DNA from: Plazaster borealis
Lineage: Eukaryota > Echinodermata > Asteroidea > Forcipulatida > Labidiasteridae
DNA: 64,000 nt
NCBI GenBank assembly: GCA_021014325.1
Contig: CM037473.1
Location: 9,813,501 to 9,877,500 of the forward strand
Reading direction: 5' to 3'
Of this stretch, positions 10,869-23,200 are shown piece after piece. The notes beneath the pieces were generated by a model, which saw only the letters and a program-made list of their open reading frames with translations, was not told the origin of the DNA and ran no database searches. A program made the translations under genes and the position numbers. The stretch's first letter is position 1. Every line of letters begins with the position of its first letter.

Positions 10869-12325
10869 GTATTCTTACAGCAGAAAAGTGCAGCAAAAAC
10901 ACTGTTACGACACTAAAACTAAAAATCCAAGCTGAGGATGAACAGCCAATGATTTATACTCAAAGATTGACCGACAAAAGACAAGGTCCAATGTCATGGC
11001 ACTCATGCTCACCATGAATTCTGCACAGAATATAAATGGGCTTCACTTGGCACCATCAGCGCTATCCAACTTGGCCTGGATGTTTTGTTACGAATAAACT
11101 GTTGTCTCAAGCCATCAAGCAAACCCTGAAGCCAAGAGCTTTTTCCAAACTTCGGCTTATGCTTCGTCTCAGGGTCCGGGCTCCATTATATATTGGAAAC
11201 ACTGTGCAAACTGTAAACTGCTCCAAAATTGATGTCGGTGTTCAAGTCAGAGCTGGAGCACAAGCTGAGGTTTAAAAAAGACCCCAGGACTCAACACTAG
11301 CAAGTACATCCATACACGTATATTAAGCCAGGCAGTCCATATGTCTGCCCTATGAATAAAAAAATATATATATATAAGCAGCCACTTTGAATTCAAATCT
11401 CATAATAAGCTTAGCTATTCGATCATTTTCAAATATGAACATCGATTCAAAAGGAATTTTCTAAATTCATTTTAATTGATCTTCATGTATTTCTTAAACT
11501 CAGATTTTAACATTTCCCGATTTGGTCGTGGATGTGCGATAGTGGACTTGCATTCGGCTCGATCCTTTATTGCACGGCCACGTCCCTGCGTGCTTTTAAA
11601 CGTGTGTTAAAGACCTCTGCGCCACTTTTTCATCCGTTTATTCAAAAGGAATTTTTTATATTCCCTTTGATTGATCTTCATGTATTTCTTAAACTCAGAT
11701 TTGAATATTTCCCCATTTGGTTGAAGAGTATTTCTATAATCTACATGTACATTATTCTTTCTAAATAGTCATACTAAGAGAAGGTACACAACAGATACAT
11801 CATTGGTCAGATGTTTGTAAATACATCCATACAATGTCAGAATCAAAAGACATGGCTGTTGGTGTTACATGTATACACATAAACAAAATTTATTTTTTAG
11901 TTTGTTACATAGAAATACTCAATCCGGAAAATTGCTGGTAATATCAAGGCTTTAATGAGTATTTTAGAATGATAATGTGCATATGATGCATTCTAAGTCA
12001 GAAACTTGTCTCTTGTCAGGGTCACCAAAACACACCCTTGGTCTTCATCATTTCATTGAACTTGAAGACTGGTTAAATACACCCATCTGACAGGTTCCAA
12101 CCAATCAGAATTTCTGTGGACTTTATATATGTTTTCACCATTTTCAAAACTGACGAATGTGTCAAAAATTACAATCAATTTTGTATATATCTATTTCATA
12201 CAAATTTAAACTTATATATTTTTATTAATTTATTGATTTCAAAATTTAATGTAATTTTTGTTGACAAAAGATATTTTGTAGTCACATAAGTTCATTTGTC
12301 TCCACAGGTGAGACGGCCAACATAG

Positions 12326-12400
12326 GGCTAGGTGGCTCAGTTGGTTGAGCGCCGGCACGTTAAATTTTGAGGTTGTAGGTTCAAATCCCGCACTAGTTAA
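12326..12400 (+). repeat. tRNA-headed SINE head (family 2), sister copy
   Basis: Near-identical to 8141-8215 and in the same place within the duplicated unit. A-box GGCTCAGTTGG and B-box GGTTCAAATCC are intact. Confidence 0.6.
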
Positions 12401-13593
12401 TTTTTCTTTCTTCAACCCCAAATTATTTAAAATTTACCCAGTCAGTTTCCTTTGTGGTTTCTAACTTGATAAGTATAAGAATAAATTAAAAAATAAATAT
12501 CCTCAAAAATGTACTGATAATTGAAATATGGTAAAACACGAAAAACAATTTTGAAGCATGGAACAGGTTTCAGCATTTCCACAACTCATAAAATACTGAA
12601 GCATTCTCTGTACCCACAGAACTTAAATTTGTTTTGTGCCCAGAAGTAGGACGATATGAAAAGATACCATGGGCATAAAAGCAAAATTGTGTTTCAAGAA
12701 AACTGAGTGTGAAAGTTTTCTGCTATTTATAAGTCATTATAGGAAGGATAAATACTGCATGGGTATGGGAAAACATGTCTTTGTGGTAATTCTAGCAACA
12801 AAAATTAAACAGAAATGCCATGGTTTTTTCAGGAGCCATTTTGTTGCTTGTGGCCTTTTGTTACTGGAAAAAGTACTTTTTGTGCCGGGAAGAAAAGCAT
12901 AGAGCCTTAGGCTCTTCTTCCAAGCACCTGATGATTTTAAGAGCAATGACAAAAACACCCTAAGATTGACCTATCAAATGTATGATGAAATAAATACTGA
13001 AGCTAATTGCATTTGTAAACTAAGAGTAAATCAATGACAAATTCTGATTGCCAGGCTTTCAGTTTGGCAAACAAAACCTTGTCAAGTCTATGTGTGTTAA
13101 TGAGGATAACTGTTGCAATATCCTGTCAAACCACTCATCTGGATGAGATTTCTACTAAAACTGAAGAACACTCTCAGAAATACTACAGAGTTTCAAGGAA
13201 CGACAGCAGAGAGCAGACTGGGAGATCTTTGGCTGACCATCTTGGACTTCATCACTTTTATTTACGATTGCTGTCAACATTGGACTTGTTCTCAGTTTAT
13301 GTGTAAGGCTACCAAAGTTCTCCAACATTTAGAAACCACATAAAAACATTTCAGCAGCAAACAGTAGTATCGGGGATTCTTAAAGCAACATCACTTGATG
13401 TAGAAAATTCAAAGACTGTTTGAATTCGCCTATCAGACTAAAGTTTAACTCCAATTTTGTGTGTGTTTGTGATCTTGTTACATCCACATGTACAGTACTT
13501 CATTGATGAAAGTTGACAACGACGATCAATCAACACCAGCATCAGTTTAGGATTGTAGTTGATATTTCTCAGGCAAACAACATATTTCTGAAA

Positions 13594-14574
13594 ATGGATC
13601 AATGGGTTATTGAGATTGTACAAGGAACTGTTGGAATGATTCTCAACACTCTAGCTTGGCTGGTCATCCTTCGCACCAAAAGTCTTCATAATATGACAAA
13701 CTACTTGCTGGCATATCTTGCTGTTGTTGATAGCATTGTTTGCTGTAACTTAACCTTGTTCTATGCCATAACTCAGAGCCAGCTACCAGAGAGTTTCATT
13801 GGTGGAGATATCTATTGTCGGATTGTCAAAAGTGGCTTTATGTTGACATTAACAGCCTACTCATCAAGTTATGCTCTGTGTCTGGTGACCTATGAACGAT
13901 ATATAGGAATAGTGCATCCACTGCACTATCCCAGAAGGATGTCTGCTAAAAAAGTCATCTCGATCGTTTTCATAGCATTTGGGATGTCATTTCTATTTTC
14001 AAGCCCTCGTTTGTTTACAAGGAATGCTAACAATGACACCAGCAGGCTTGGTTGTACACTGACTGACTCATTTTTCACCTTGTATGATGTAAAATCTGTG
14101 CTCTTCATTCTATTTGCCTACCTGATGCCGATCCTTTTTATGAATTGGGCTAATTACAAGATCCAAGCCACTCTCAAGAGAAGTGCTCAACAACTCCAAC
14201 AACAGAATGTACAAGGAGCAGCCCTTGAGCTTTTACAGGCAAGAAAGAATGTGATTAGCATGCTTAGGATTGTCATGGGTGCTCTAGTTGTTCTGTGGAC
14301 ACCATATTTTTTCCAATTGATCATCTGCCTTATACCAGTACATCCAATGAGAGAATGGTGCTACTCCAATTATTCACTCACCGTACGTTTTGTATTCAAC
14401 TTAATGTACAACATGAACTCTGTGATCAATCCCATCATTTACATCTTCAAATACAAGAAGTTTCGGAAAGGTCTTCAAGACATGCTGTGTTGTTGCATTG
14501 GTCGACCTTCAAGGCCAAACCGGATTGGTGTTCAGATTGCTATCAATGAACGAAACGTGTTAGATGAACACTAG
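13594..14574 (+). CDS. Rhodopsin-class GPCR, array copy C, 326 aa
   Basis: Intronless class A receptor of the same tandem family. The start is the ATG at 13594 (MDQWVIEIVQG); an open frame continues upstream to 13513 but without an ATG. The N-terminus is two residues shorter than in A and B, so landmark numbering shifts by -2: ERY about 101-103, NPIIY about 275-279. The disulfide cysteines, LWTP, NPIIY and the CCCIG tail are present. Loop 1/TM2 (VCCNLTLFYAITQ) and the TM6-TM7 loop differ from A and B. It ends at NERNVLDEH with the same TAG as copy 0. A SINE (14767-15220) has landed about 190 nt after the stop. Confidence 0.9.
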   Translation: MDQWVIEIVQGTVGMILNTLAWLVILRTKSLHNMTNYLLAYLAVVDSIVCCNLTLFYAITQSQLPESFIGGDIYCRIVKSGFMLTLTAYSSSYALCLVTYERYIGIVHPLHYPRRMSAKKVISIVFIAFGMSFLFSSPRLFTRNANNDTSRLGCTLTDSFFTLYDVKSVLFILFAYLMPILFMNWANYKIQATLKRSAQQLQQQNVQGAALELLQARKNVISMLRIVMGALVVLWTPYFFQLIICLIPVHPMREWCYSNYSLTVRFVFNLMYNMNSVINPIIYIFKYKKFRKGLQDMLCCCIGRPSRPNRIGVQIAINERNVLDEH

Positions 14575-14766
14575 GAGCCCTCAATCACATCACACCATGC
14601 ACCATAAACATTCTAATAGCAGGTTGACTATTGGTCTACACATGTTAATAACAAAATCTTACAGCAGAAAAGTGGAGCAAAAATACTGTTTCAACACTAA
14701 ATCTACAAATCCAATCTAAGGATGAACAGCCAATGATTTATACCCAAAGATTGACTGACAAAAGAC

Positions 14767-15220
14767 TGTGGACACCACAGTGGCCTGTCGTGGCCGAGCA
14801 GATAAGAGCACCGGACTCAAGCTCTGGTGTTTCTGTTCAGCAGTGTGTCGGTTCGAGTCCTGGTCGTGACACTTGTGTCCTTACGCAAGACTCTTAACCA
14901 TTATTGCTGCGTCCTTCGGATGGGACGTAAAGCCGTTGGTCCCGTGTGTTGTGTAATGCTTGTAAAAGAACCAAGTGCACTTATCGAAAAGAGAAGGGGT
15001 TCGCCCAGATGTTCCTGGTTTGATTGGCTGCATATTGTGCTACAGCACCCTGTAAACCATTACATGGTGCTAGGTAAGGGAATCGTTCCCATACTTCAAG
15101 TGTAGCTCCACAATACCTTGCAGGAAAATACTGAATGTTCAAGCACCTTGAGCGTCACTGAGTGACGAATATGAGCGCTATATAAGAAGCCACTACTATT
15201 ATTATTATTATTATTATTAT
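14767..15220 (+). mobile_element. tRNA-headed SINE (family 1), complete, with target-site duplication
   Basis: The head has TGGCCGAGCAGATAAGAGC (A-box) and GGTTCGAGTCC (B-box), a tRNA-unrelated body, and a GAGCGCTATATAAGAAG end with (TTA)n. It is flanked by AAAAGAC at 14760-14766 and 15221-15227. Copies 0 and B of the array have the uninterrupted site (ACAAAAGACAAGGTCC, about 285-300 and about 10973-10990), so the insertion postdates the duplication that produced copy C. Confidence 0.85.
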
Positions 15221-15370
15221 AAAAGACAAGGTCCAATGTCATGGCACTGCTCACCATGAATTCTGCACAGATTATAAATGGGCTTCACTTGGCACCATCA
15301 GCGCTATCCAACTTGGCCTGGATGTTTTGTTACAAATAAATTGTTATCTCAAGCCAGCCACCACACCCTG

Positions 15371-15915
15371 AAGTCTAGTCTTGGTTCCAAGACCATGGTG
15401 TGTTTTTTCCTCACTGCAAAAAATAATTTACACGCCCGCCCTCAACGCGAACGCGATCCTACAACGTACTGTTTCTCTAATGGGAATCAATTCATTTGGA
15501 CTTGAATTTGACTGCATTCGACTTGAATTTGATGGTAGCATCTCTATGTGTATAGATTCTTTTGGACTTCTATTCGATTCTTGTTGACTTCCACGAGGGT
15601 CTTGGCTATTTTGTTACGCAGTGAGTAACTTTTTCTATATTTTTTTTAGTTTCTCCCTTGGATTTTCGAGGGATCCAATAAGCGATGGAATTTGAACCTG
15701 GTCATGAGTTATTCATCGCACATTGAATTAGCCAGCCTGAGCCGGCTGGGCATACTGTCTAGGTATAATGTACACTGTACTTTGTTTTACTACAGTACAG
15801 TCATCACAAATAGCTCTATTGTCGTGTAAATTGCGCCCTCTGTTGATGGAATACTTTTTTAAAGTGCAGGTGAAACAAACGCAGAATAGTAACATCTTTG
15901 AACCGAGACTACCTA
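15371..15915. mobile_element. Inverted-repeat element in the copy C 3' flank
   Basis: The array flank breaks after CCCTGAAG (about 15370) and resumes at about 15914 (AGCCAAGGGCTTTTTCC), compared with the continuous flanks at 430 and 11130. The inserted ends TAGTCTTGGTTCCAAGA and TCTTTGAACCGAGACTA are near-perfect inverted copies. About 545 bp with no coding potential recognised; the superfamily is not clear. Confidence 0.6.
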
Positions 15916-15956
15916 AAGCCAAGGGCTTTTTCCAAACCTCAGCTTATGCTCCGTCT

Positions 15957-16130
15957 CTACCAATCCTAATACACGGGTCCTACAGCTTTATGTCCCATTC
16001 GAAGGACAAAGCAATAACGGTAAATTATCTTAGTCAAGCGCCAAGACTGGGACTCGAACCTACACTCTGCTGATCAAAAACACCAGAGCTTGAGTTCGGT
16101 GCTCTTAACCGCTCAGCCACGACACGCCAA
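15957..16130 (-). mobile_element. tRNA-headed SINE (family 1), antisense, 5' part
   Basis: The reverse strand reads TGGCTGAGCGGTTAAGAGC, GGTTCGAGTCCCAG and the start of the body, as in the 14767 element. The copy lies inside the copy C flank, which continues at about 16130 (CCATAAGCCAAGCAGTAAAT). Confidence 0.65.
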
Positions 16131-16329
16131 GCTGTCCATAAGCCAAGCAGTAAATATGTCTGCCCTACGAATTGAAAAAACCCAAAACCTAAGCAGCCAA
16201 TTTGAACTAAATACTCATAATGAACTTAGCTACTCGATCATTTACAAATTTAAACATGCATTCAAAAAGAATTTTCTAAATTCCCTTTAATTGATCTTCA
16301 TGTATTTCTTAAACTCAGATTTGAATATT

Positions 16330-17177
16330 TGGCCAAAGCACGCTGAATTGAAACGTGGTCCTCGGAATGTTTTCTACTTGGTGTGAATTTTTGGTTTTAA
16401 AAGCCCTACTGTGCAATCTGGAGCATTCTAAATGGCTTTCCTTTGATGATTTTTGTGAATTTGATTTGAAATAAAACAAAAATCCCCAAAAATTATTATC
16501 ATTAGTATTATTTATTTATTTTTTCATATCAGCCGCAATTTGGCCCAAAACGCTAGCTTGTGCATGAGGGAAAACCTTACAGATAAAATCCTTATATTTT
16601 CATGGGCATCTGCAGCCGGGTATCTGAATTTCTTACAAATGTGTCTGGAAGATGCCTGGATCATCATTGCTGGCCCCAAACCCCCCCCCCCCCCCCCGAG
16701 ATGAATGAGGGAAATGTACCACAACGCCATCGTGAAGCTAGCCTTGAAAAAGTTGGCGTAACCCCCATGCACATACATGCATGACACCCGTTCTACTACT
16801 GTAGCCTGTAGGTCATCCACACCCGCATACGGAGGCCGTTAGGCTGAATGCCTTGTTGGGTCTGTAACTTCCGGGTTTAATGTGTTTCTTTATATTATTT
16901 TTGTCCAGTTTTGGACGAAAAATTTTGTTTGGGGGGCTCACAGATATGCTGGTATGCAGATCATGAATATTTAAATCTTTCGTTTGACTATCAACTGCAG
17001 AAAACACAGAATGGGAAGCAAATGAATGATTCAATTTCGACGTCCAACAGTCCAATCACGACCTTCCCTTACTATGACCTTTGTACCTTATGCTTGCTGT
17101 GCGTGTAATGTGAGTACCGACAAAATCAGCTATTCGACAGTGCAGTTCATGAGTTACACAGCCACAGCTGGATTTAT
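16330..17177. other. Gap between GPCR array and TIR gene: no gene seen
   Basis: Array homology ends near 16330. The rest is AT-rich sequence with a (TTA)-like patch at about 16497 and a C17 run at 16680-16697. Open frames here are short and resemble no family I know. Confidence 0.5.
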
Positions 17178-17252
17178 TTAGTAAACATGGCTTCCGCCAT
17201 TGGCCAATGGGGTCTTGTCTTCCACGGTCATTATAGTAATAATCCTCACTGG
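17178..17252 (-). CDS. Small TIR gene, tentative last exon
   Basis: After acceptor ATTCTGTGTTCAG an in-phase frame reads PVRIITIMTVEDKTPLANGG then SHVY and stops at TAA (17180-17178). The stop overlaps an AATAAA (minus strand, 17178-17173). The piece has no match in the paralogue, so it is a guess that depends on phase and splice site alone. Confidence 0.3.
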   Translation of the reverse strand, partial: PVRIITIMTVEDKTPLANGGSHVY

Positions 17253-20200
17253 CTGAACACAGAATCATCAAGGCCATGGTTTAGAGTACACATCAAAGCT
17301 CTAGTTTAGGGGGAAATCTACAAGACTGCAGGGCTTGTAGCTCAATTCTTTTACTGGACCTGAATTTATTCTACAAGACCAGAATTGAAATGAGAAAAGA
17401 CTACACACTGTTTTTATTTGAACAAGAACTAAGAAAAAGTTATCTCATGTGTCTAATTGGTAAATATACTTTGATACTAAAACATTTTGGACAGAATTGA
17501 AAGATATTTATCAGAATCAAATGAACATCTTTTCTTTCTTTTTTAATCAAAGTAATTACACAGTGAGGAATTATTATTAAACTGAAAAACACAAGTCTGC
17601 TGGACTTGTCCAGCCGTGAGGTTACTGGCCCTGAAAGTAAAATCACCGGCCTCGGGCCAGCGGTCCAGTGTAAATTTTGAGCCTTGCACATATACAGCTC
17701 ACACCATGTACGAACACCCATAATGTACATGTACAGTGCAGTATGGATTGTATAGTTCACGTACATTTCGGCGGGTAACGCGGCGCAAAGAAAAAGAAAA
17801 AAACAAACAAACAAAAAACAAATAACTAAATGACAAAAATCTCTGGCGCCTTGCTCAAGGCTATCGTGTAGCTGGGCGTGGCTTCATGATGCTATTTACC
17901 ACAGCATGCTGCACTTATTGCACCATGTAAAGGAAGGTACTTCCATGGGGTGCAAGCCCAGAATGCCGTGGCAAGCAGCGCCGCAAAGTCGGCAAGGATG
18001 AAATGAAAGGAAAGCCGGCCCTGACAACGGCTTGTCATACCTTAGGGGTGTCCTCGTCATCGTCTTGCACCTCCTGCTCATCCTGCTCCTTCGTCACCTG
18101 CTGCAAGGTGGATGAGATTGACGACAGAAGCGTTTGGAAATTTGTCTTCCGCTGCTCTTCAGTCTCGAAGAACATCCAGTTGATCTTAGCTAAGATCAAT
18201 TTCCTGAAATAATTGTGATATCGTTTTTTTCTATTACTAACTCATATATTGAATAATTGTTTAATTTGGGGTTGAACAAAGAAAAATTGACTAGAGTGGG
18301 ATTTGAACTAACGACCTCCGGTTTGCATGCCAGCACTCTACCAACTGAGCTATCTAGCCCTATGTTGGCAGTCTAAATATTTTGTCAATATCTTTATTCG
18401 GGGGTGCCAGTCAGAAGCCATACAACCGGAGGTCGTTAGTTCAAATGTACTCAGTCAGTTTCCCTTATGGTTTATAACTTGACATTTGAATTTAAAAAAT
18501 TGAATCCCATTAAGGTGATCCCCTGGCTGCGGCTCCCCAGGTTGTATTGTAAACTTGGGTGTGGTCCCTGGCTACACGGCAGCTAATGGTTGTATGGCTT
18601 CTGACTGGCACCCTCAGTCATGAACAAATCATGAATTATTTTTTACTGCAATTTGATTGCGCCTGTGAACATGTTTTATTTGCATCAACGATAAAGATTT
18701 TTTTTTCTTCTTCTTTTCCCACTATCCCAGAATTTAAAATGTGTCACTGATTCAGTGGTCTAGCGGTAGGACATCTTTCGGACGAGTTGGTCTAAAAAAA
18801 AGCGTTTGTAACCGTTTATTATAAAATGCATATGGTTAGAAAGATGTTATAAAAGTAGAATACAATGATCCACACAAATATGCCTCGAAATTGCGTGGTT
18901 TTCCTTTTACTTTGCGAACTAACACGGTCGGCCATTTTGTGGAGTCAAACATTTGACTCCTCAAAATGGCCGACCGTGTTTGTTCACGATGTAAAAGGCT
19001 TGTTCAGAAAAAAAATTGATGGGTAATTTGTGCTGGTGGAATTGGTGGATCAAAGATGCTAGGTCCATTTGTTTGGCTGATTTGACCCAAAAATTTAGGT
19101 TAAAATTTCAAATAGCTTTTTTGTTAGGATTCCAGAAAGTTACAAGTTTTTATTTAAAGTATTGCAAGAAAAAGTCTGCCAATGATCAGTGGTAGTTAAA
19201 AACTAGATTAAAAGTGTTTTTTAGAAGCAAAATACACTTATTATCCAGATCCCGACATTAAGTCACGTCCATCAGCCATGCCTAAACAATTTTGCATGTT
19301 TGCATTTTGTGCATTGTCCATGGCATATACACATTTTTTTAAACAAAATCATCTGTAAATTCTACAACAAAAAAATTGTTGACGAAAATCGGGCCATACA
19401 ACTTTATAGACCATAGGGCCTACAAAATGGAGAGTGTTAGTTCTTTAATTCATAAAGAAAGATTCCTTTCTCGTTGCTAAATTATAATTCAAAATTAACG
19501 AAAATAATCCAGAGTAAACATTAGAGTTTATGTAAAAGGGATTGTATACGTTCGGTAATTGGAACCCACTGTTTGTTTCAAACCTATATAGTTGTTGATA
19601 TATAACACAAAACTAACCTGTGAAAATTTAATTTCAAAAGGTGGTAGCGTTTTTGAGATATTGCCAAAAGACTGGAGTGGTTATGTTCACGCAGGAAAAC
19701 AAATCTGCAATTGGAATACACAATCTGAGAAACGTTACTGCAGTAACTCTCAGATTCAAATTTTTTGGGACAAAAAGTGATATCTTTTTCCATAACCGCA
19801 ATACTTCAAAGTGAAAGGTTTCTCAAAATGCATTATACTATCCAAAGCTGCTGTACTTCTTACCAAGTAAGTTTGTATTGCCATTCATTTTCAGAGTCAT
19901 TACCAAACGTATACAGACCCTTTAGTAATCATATACTATTAAAAATGTTCAACAAACAAATCCCTGCCAGCGAATGATTTCGTCTAGCAATTCATGTTAA
20001 TAACTGAATGCTAACTTTGAGTAGCAAACAATACCTTTTTGTTTAGCATCTTGCTTTTCAACTAACAAGTCCCTGCCAGGGAATGATTTCGTCCTTCAAT
20101 TTTGTGTAGCAAAATATTTAGGACTGAACATGTTTTGTGCCACACTGAAGGCTAACTTTTAGTAGAAAATGATACATTTTGTGTAGCATTTTGCCATGAG

Positions 20201-23200
20201 AAATCTTTGTGGTGCTCATGGTTAAAATTATCATTTGGTTGATGAGTCATCAGGGTGTGGGTTCGAATCCCGGTCATGACACTTGTGTCCTTGAGAAAGA
20301 CACTTAACTATAATTGCTTCTCATCACCCAGGGGTAAATGGGTACCTGTGAGGGCAGAGATACTTCTTGTGATTGATTTAGCTTCGTGCGCTACATACTT
20401 GGCATCACAGGCTGTATACTCCCCAGGGAGCTGAGATGGTTTACGGAAGGAAATATATGGCCCAGTGACCAGGGGTAATAATGTTTGAAGCGCAATGATC
20501 AGTCTTTTGAATTGCGCTATATAAAAGTCGATATTATTATTATTATTATTATTATCATCAATATTTTCATCATGGTCCCCTCATTAATATGCATACATAG
20601 AGAAGGAGAGAGAGCGCTCCAGCTCCACAAAGCTCTGTTTCGTCACTGGGAAGATGGGAGTATCTGATATATAGGCCAGCGATACCTCGTCCTCGCAGCG
20701 TCTGTCCTGGGTGGAGCTGGTGCTCATTATTATCACCACAACCTGGAACCAAAGGAAGCAAATAAACCAAAACAAAATTAAAGATCTAATTACACACCCT
20801 TCACAATGGCGTCACATTCTATAGCAATATGCGAGTTCTGGCATTCTGGAGTACAATCAGGGTGCAGAAGCAATATGTTTTTCAAAATTCAACTCCTGCT
20901 TGTGTGATATTAACAAAAAATATTGTTACCGCACTTATAAATCCTTGTCATTTAATTGGTGGAACACGCGACACGTGTCATACTTTATTTTGCCATGTAT
21001 ACTGTTTCCAGAATTCAAAATCTAAAAGAAGGAGTCCTATATTAATAAATATAGGATGCTTGGGACGCTTCACAGCTACGCTTCGTGCGTACTAATAGAT
21101 TTTATATTGAGTGCCATATATTGTTTGTGTTATGTGATATTAACACCCGCGTAAGCATGTGTGCCGACAGCCGTATGGCTATAAAAGCTGGGTGCACTTT
21201 AGCCAACCGGTCATAAACAGCTCCAGCTATGTCTTTGTCACCATATTAATACATGTACGTTAATGTTGAAATAAATTATGAATCATATGAAAAATATCAA
21301 ATGACAAGGATCTATGTGTGAGGTATATGAAACTAATAGGATGCATTTTATTCAGAATACAATTTAGCAGAATATATTAACTCATTGGCCTCGCGAAATG
21401 GAACAGTCCAGATTTCACCTTGTGACTACTGTATAGTGCGATATTTTACTCACAGGCCTATGCATCCAATACTTGTATTACATCATTGGTTTTCTGAAAA
21501 GTGAATTCATTTCATCATCCAATGAACTCATCTTCCAAAATTAAAACATCTAAACAGACTGTGCAAGTCTTGCATGTATCGAAAACGAGAAAATGAGCAC
21601 TGTCATTTTTTTTCATAAAATCCATTTTTTTCTTTCTTTTTCTGAACAAAAATCTTGAAAATAACAAAAACCCAAAGTAATTTGTTATAAATACAATTTA
21701 AATTTGTATATAATACAACAATTTTTTTTAAAATAACATTGAAACAAAATTAAATCTTGAGACAAGGATGCTTTTAATTACAATCATGCAAAATTTGTGG
21801 GACCATTACATAGGTTTAATGATAAAATGAACGTCAGTTGGGCAAAATTCATTTGTCTTATTCTCAGATTTTCTTTGTTGATTTGTTAAATTTACTTTTA
21901 TAAATTTCATGGCGAAATTTTACTTTCCCAACAATGTGATATAATTTGCATAGCCATAAACTACGTTAAACTTAAGTATTTGAAAAAAGAGAATCGCGCA
22001 CACATTTTGTGTGTAAATACATTTGAACTGTTCGTTCAAACAAAAATTTGAAATTAAAAGAGAAACTAAAAATTAACAGCCCAAAGCAAATGTAAACAAT
22101 ATTATTTGCTTGTTTGTACATCTGTTGTGCAATAAAGTAACTTTAAATAAACACTATAAAATCATGTATAAGATCTAAATTAAGGTTTGAAATTATTATA
22201 ATAATTTTGTAATAATTTTTTTGCTGGCAGTTATTTATTTTTTCCCTGGGATAGGTTGCAGAATGTGTGTTTGCTAAACTACTCGCCCAATATTGGTTTG
22301 TAGTATGATAAGAAAGAAGTATTAAACATACAGACTGTATAGTGTTCAAACTACATTATTGGTTATTGTGTGATGAATTGTGGCCAAGTCGTCTGTCGCA
22401 CCAGATTCAGCTTCTGGTGTTTTAACGCTACATACGAAGTGTGGACCACATAATGTAGGGACTTGAAACACTATGTGGACTTACACACGTCCACACAGTG
22501 TTTTTTTACAGTGTTGAAGAATAGGATTTTCCTTAAGTGTACAGAACAAAGGAAACTCCACAGAGTGACTGCAACACAGAGCTGTGTGTTCTTATCATCA
22601 GGTAGGGGCAGGAGTGTGTGTCATGGCCGAGCAGTCTTGCGCACCAGACTCAAGTTTTTGTCAGAGTGTGGGTTCGAGTCCTGGTCATGACACACTGAGC
22701 AACACTTAACCGTTAATGCTTCGTCCTTCAGATGGGACATAAAGCCGTAGGTCATGTGTGTTGTGTAATGCATGTAAAATAACCCAAGATACACTTATCG
22801 CTAAGAGAAGAGGTTTATAATCACAGGGCTCGAAATATACACTGGCCCACCACAGGCCCGAGGCCAGTGGTTTTTGTGTCGGGCCAGTAAATTTATGACC
22901 GGACAAGTCCGGTTGTCTTGTGTTTTTCAATTCTTATTTTATTTTGGGGGGTTTTGATTTCCAAGTGTTGACTTTGAGTCTGATAAATATCTTTCAATTC
23001 TGTTGAGTATCAAAGTCTGCATACCAATAAGAAAACTTTGATAAATCTTCTCTTCTCAAAAAAACAAAAAGTTTATAGGCCGATGTTAAAACTGTTGTCA
23101 TTTTGATTTTGGTCTTTTCAAGTCTTTTCTCATTTTGAGTCTGGTCTCGTGAAAATAATTCTGGTCCAGTAAAAATTATGAGCAACAAGTCTGCTTTCTT

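Larger units (their letters stand above)
10770..13593. repeat. Tandem-array spacer 3 (no gene)
   Basis: This is the shortest complete spacer. It holds the copy B 3' flank (to about 11510), a half copy of the 5.1-kb palindromic element with a duplicated flank segment (about 11525-11720), a block shared with 890-1210 and 5390-5600, a SINE head (12326-12400), a block colinear with 8330-8740 and 9155-9800, and the copy C 5' flank. It lacks the transposon found at 8745-9149 but has a 27-bp insertion with a small hairpin (AGAGCCTTAGGCTCT) at about 12900, absent at 8730. Confidence 0.55.

Noticed and set aside
17896..18081. Minus-strand frame overlapping exon 4 of the small TIR gene, and a possible exon at about 17895
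   Set aside because: Wrong frame relative to the spliced TIR protein; the extra exon would stop after 15 codons with a poor acceptor.
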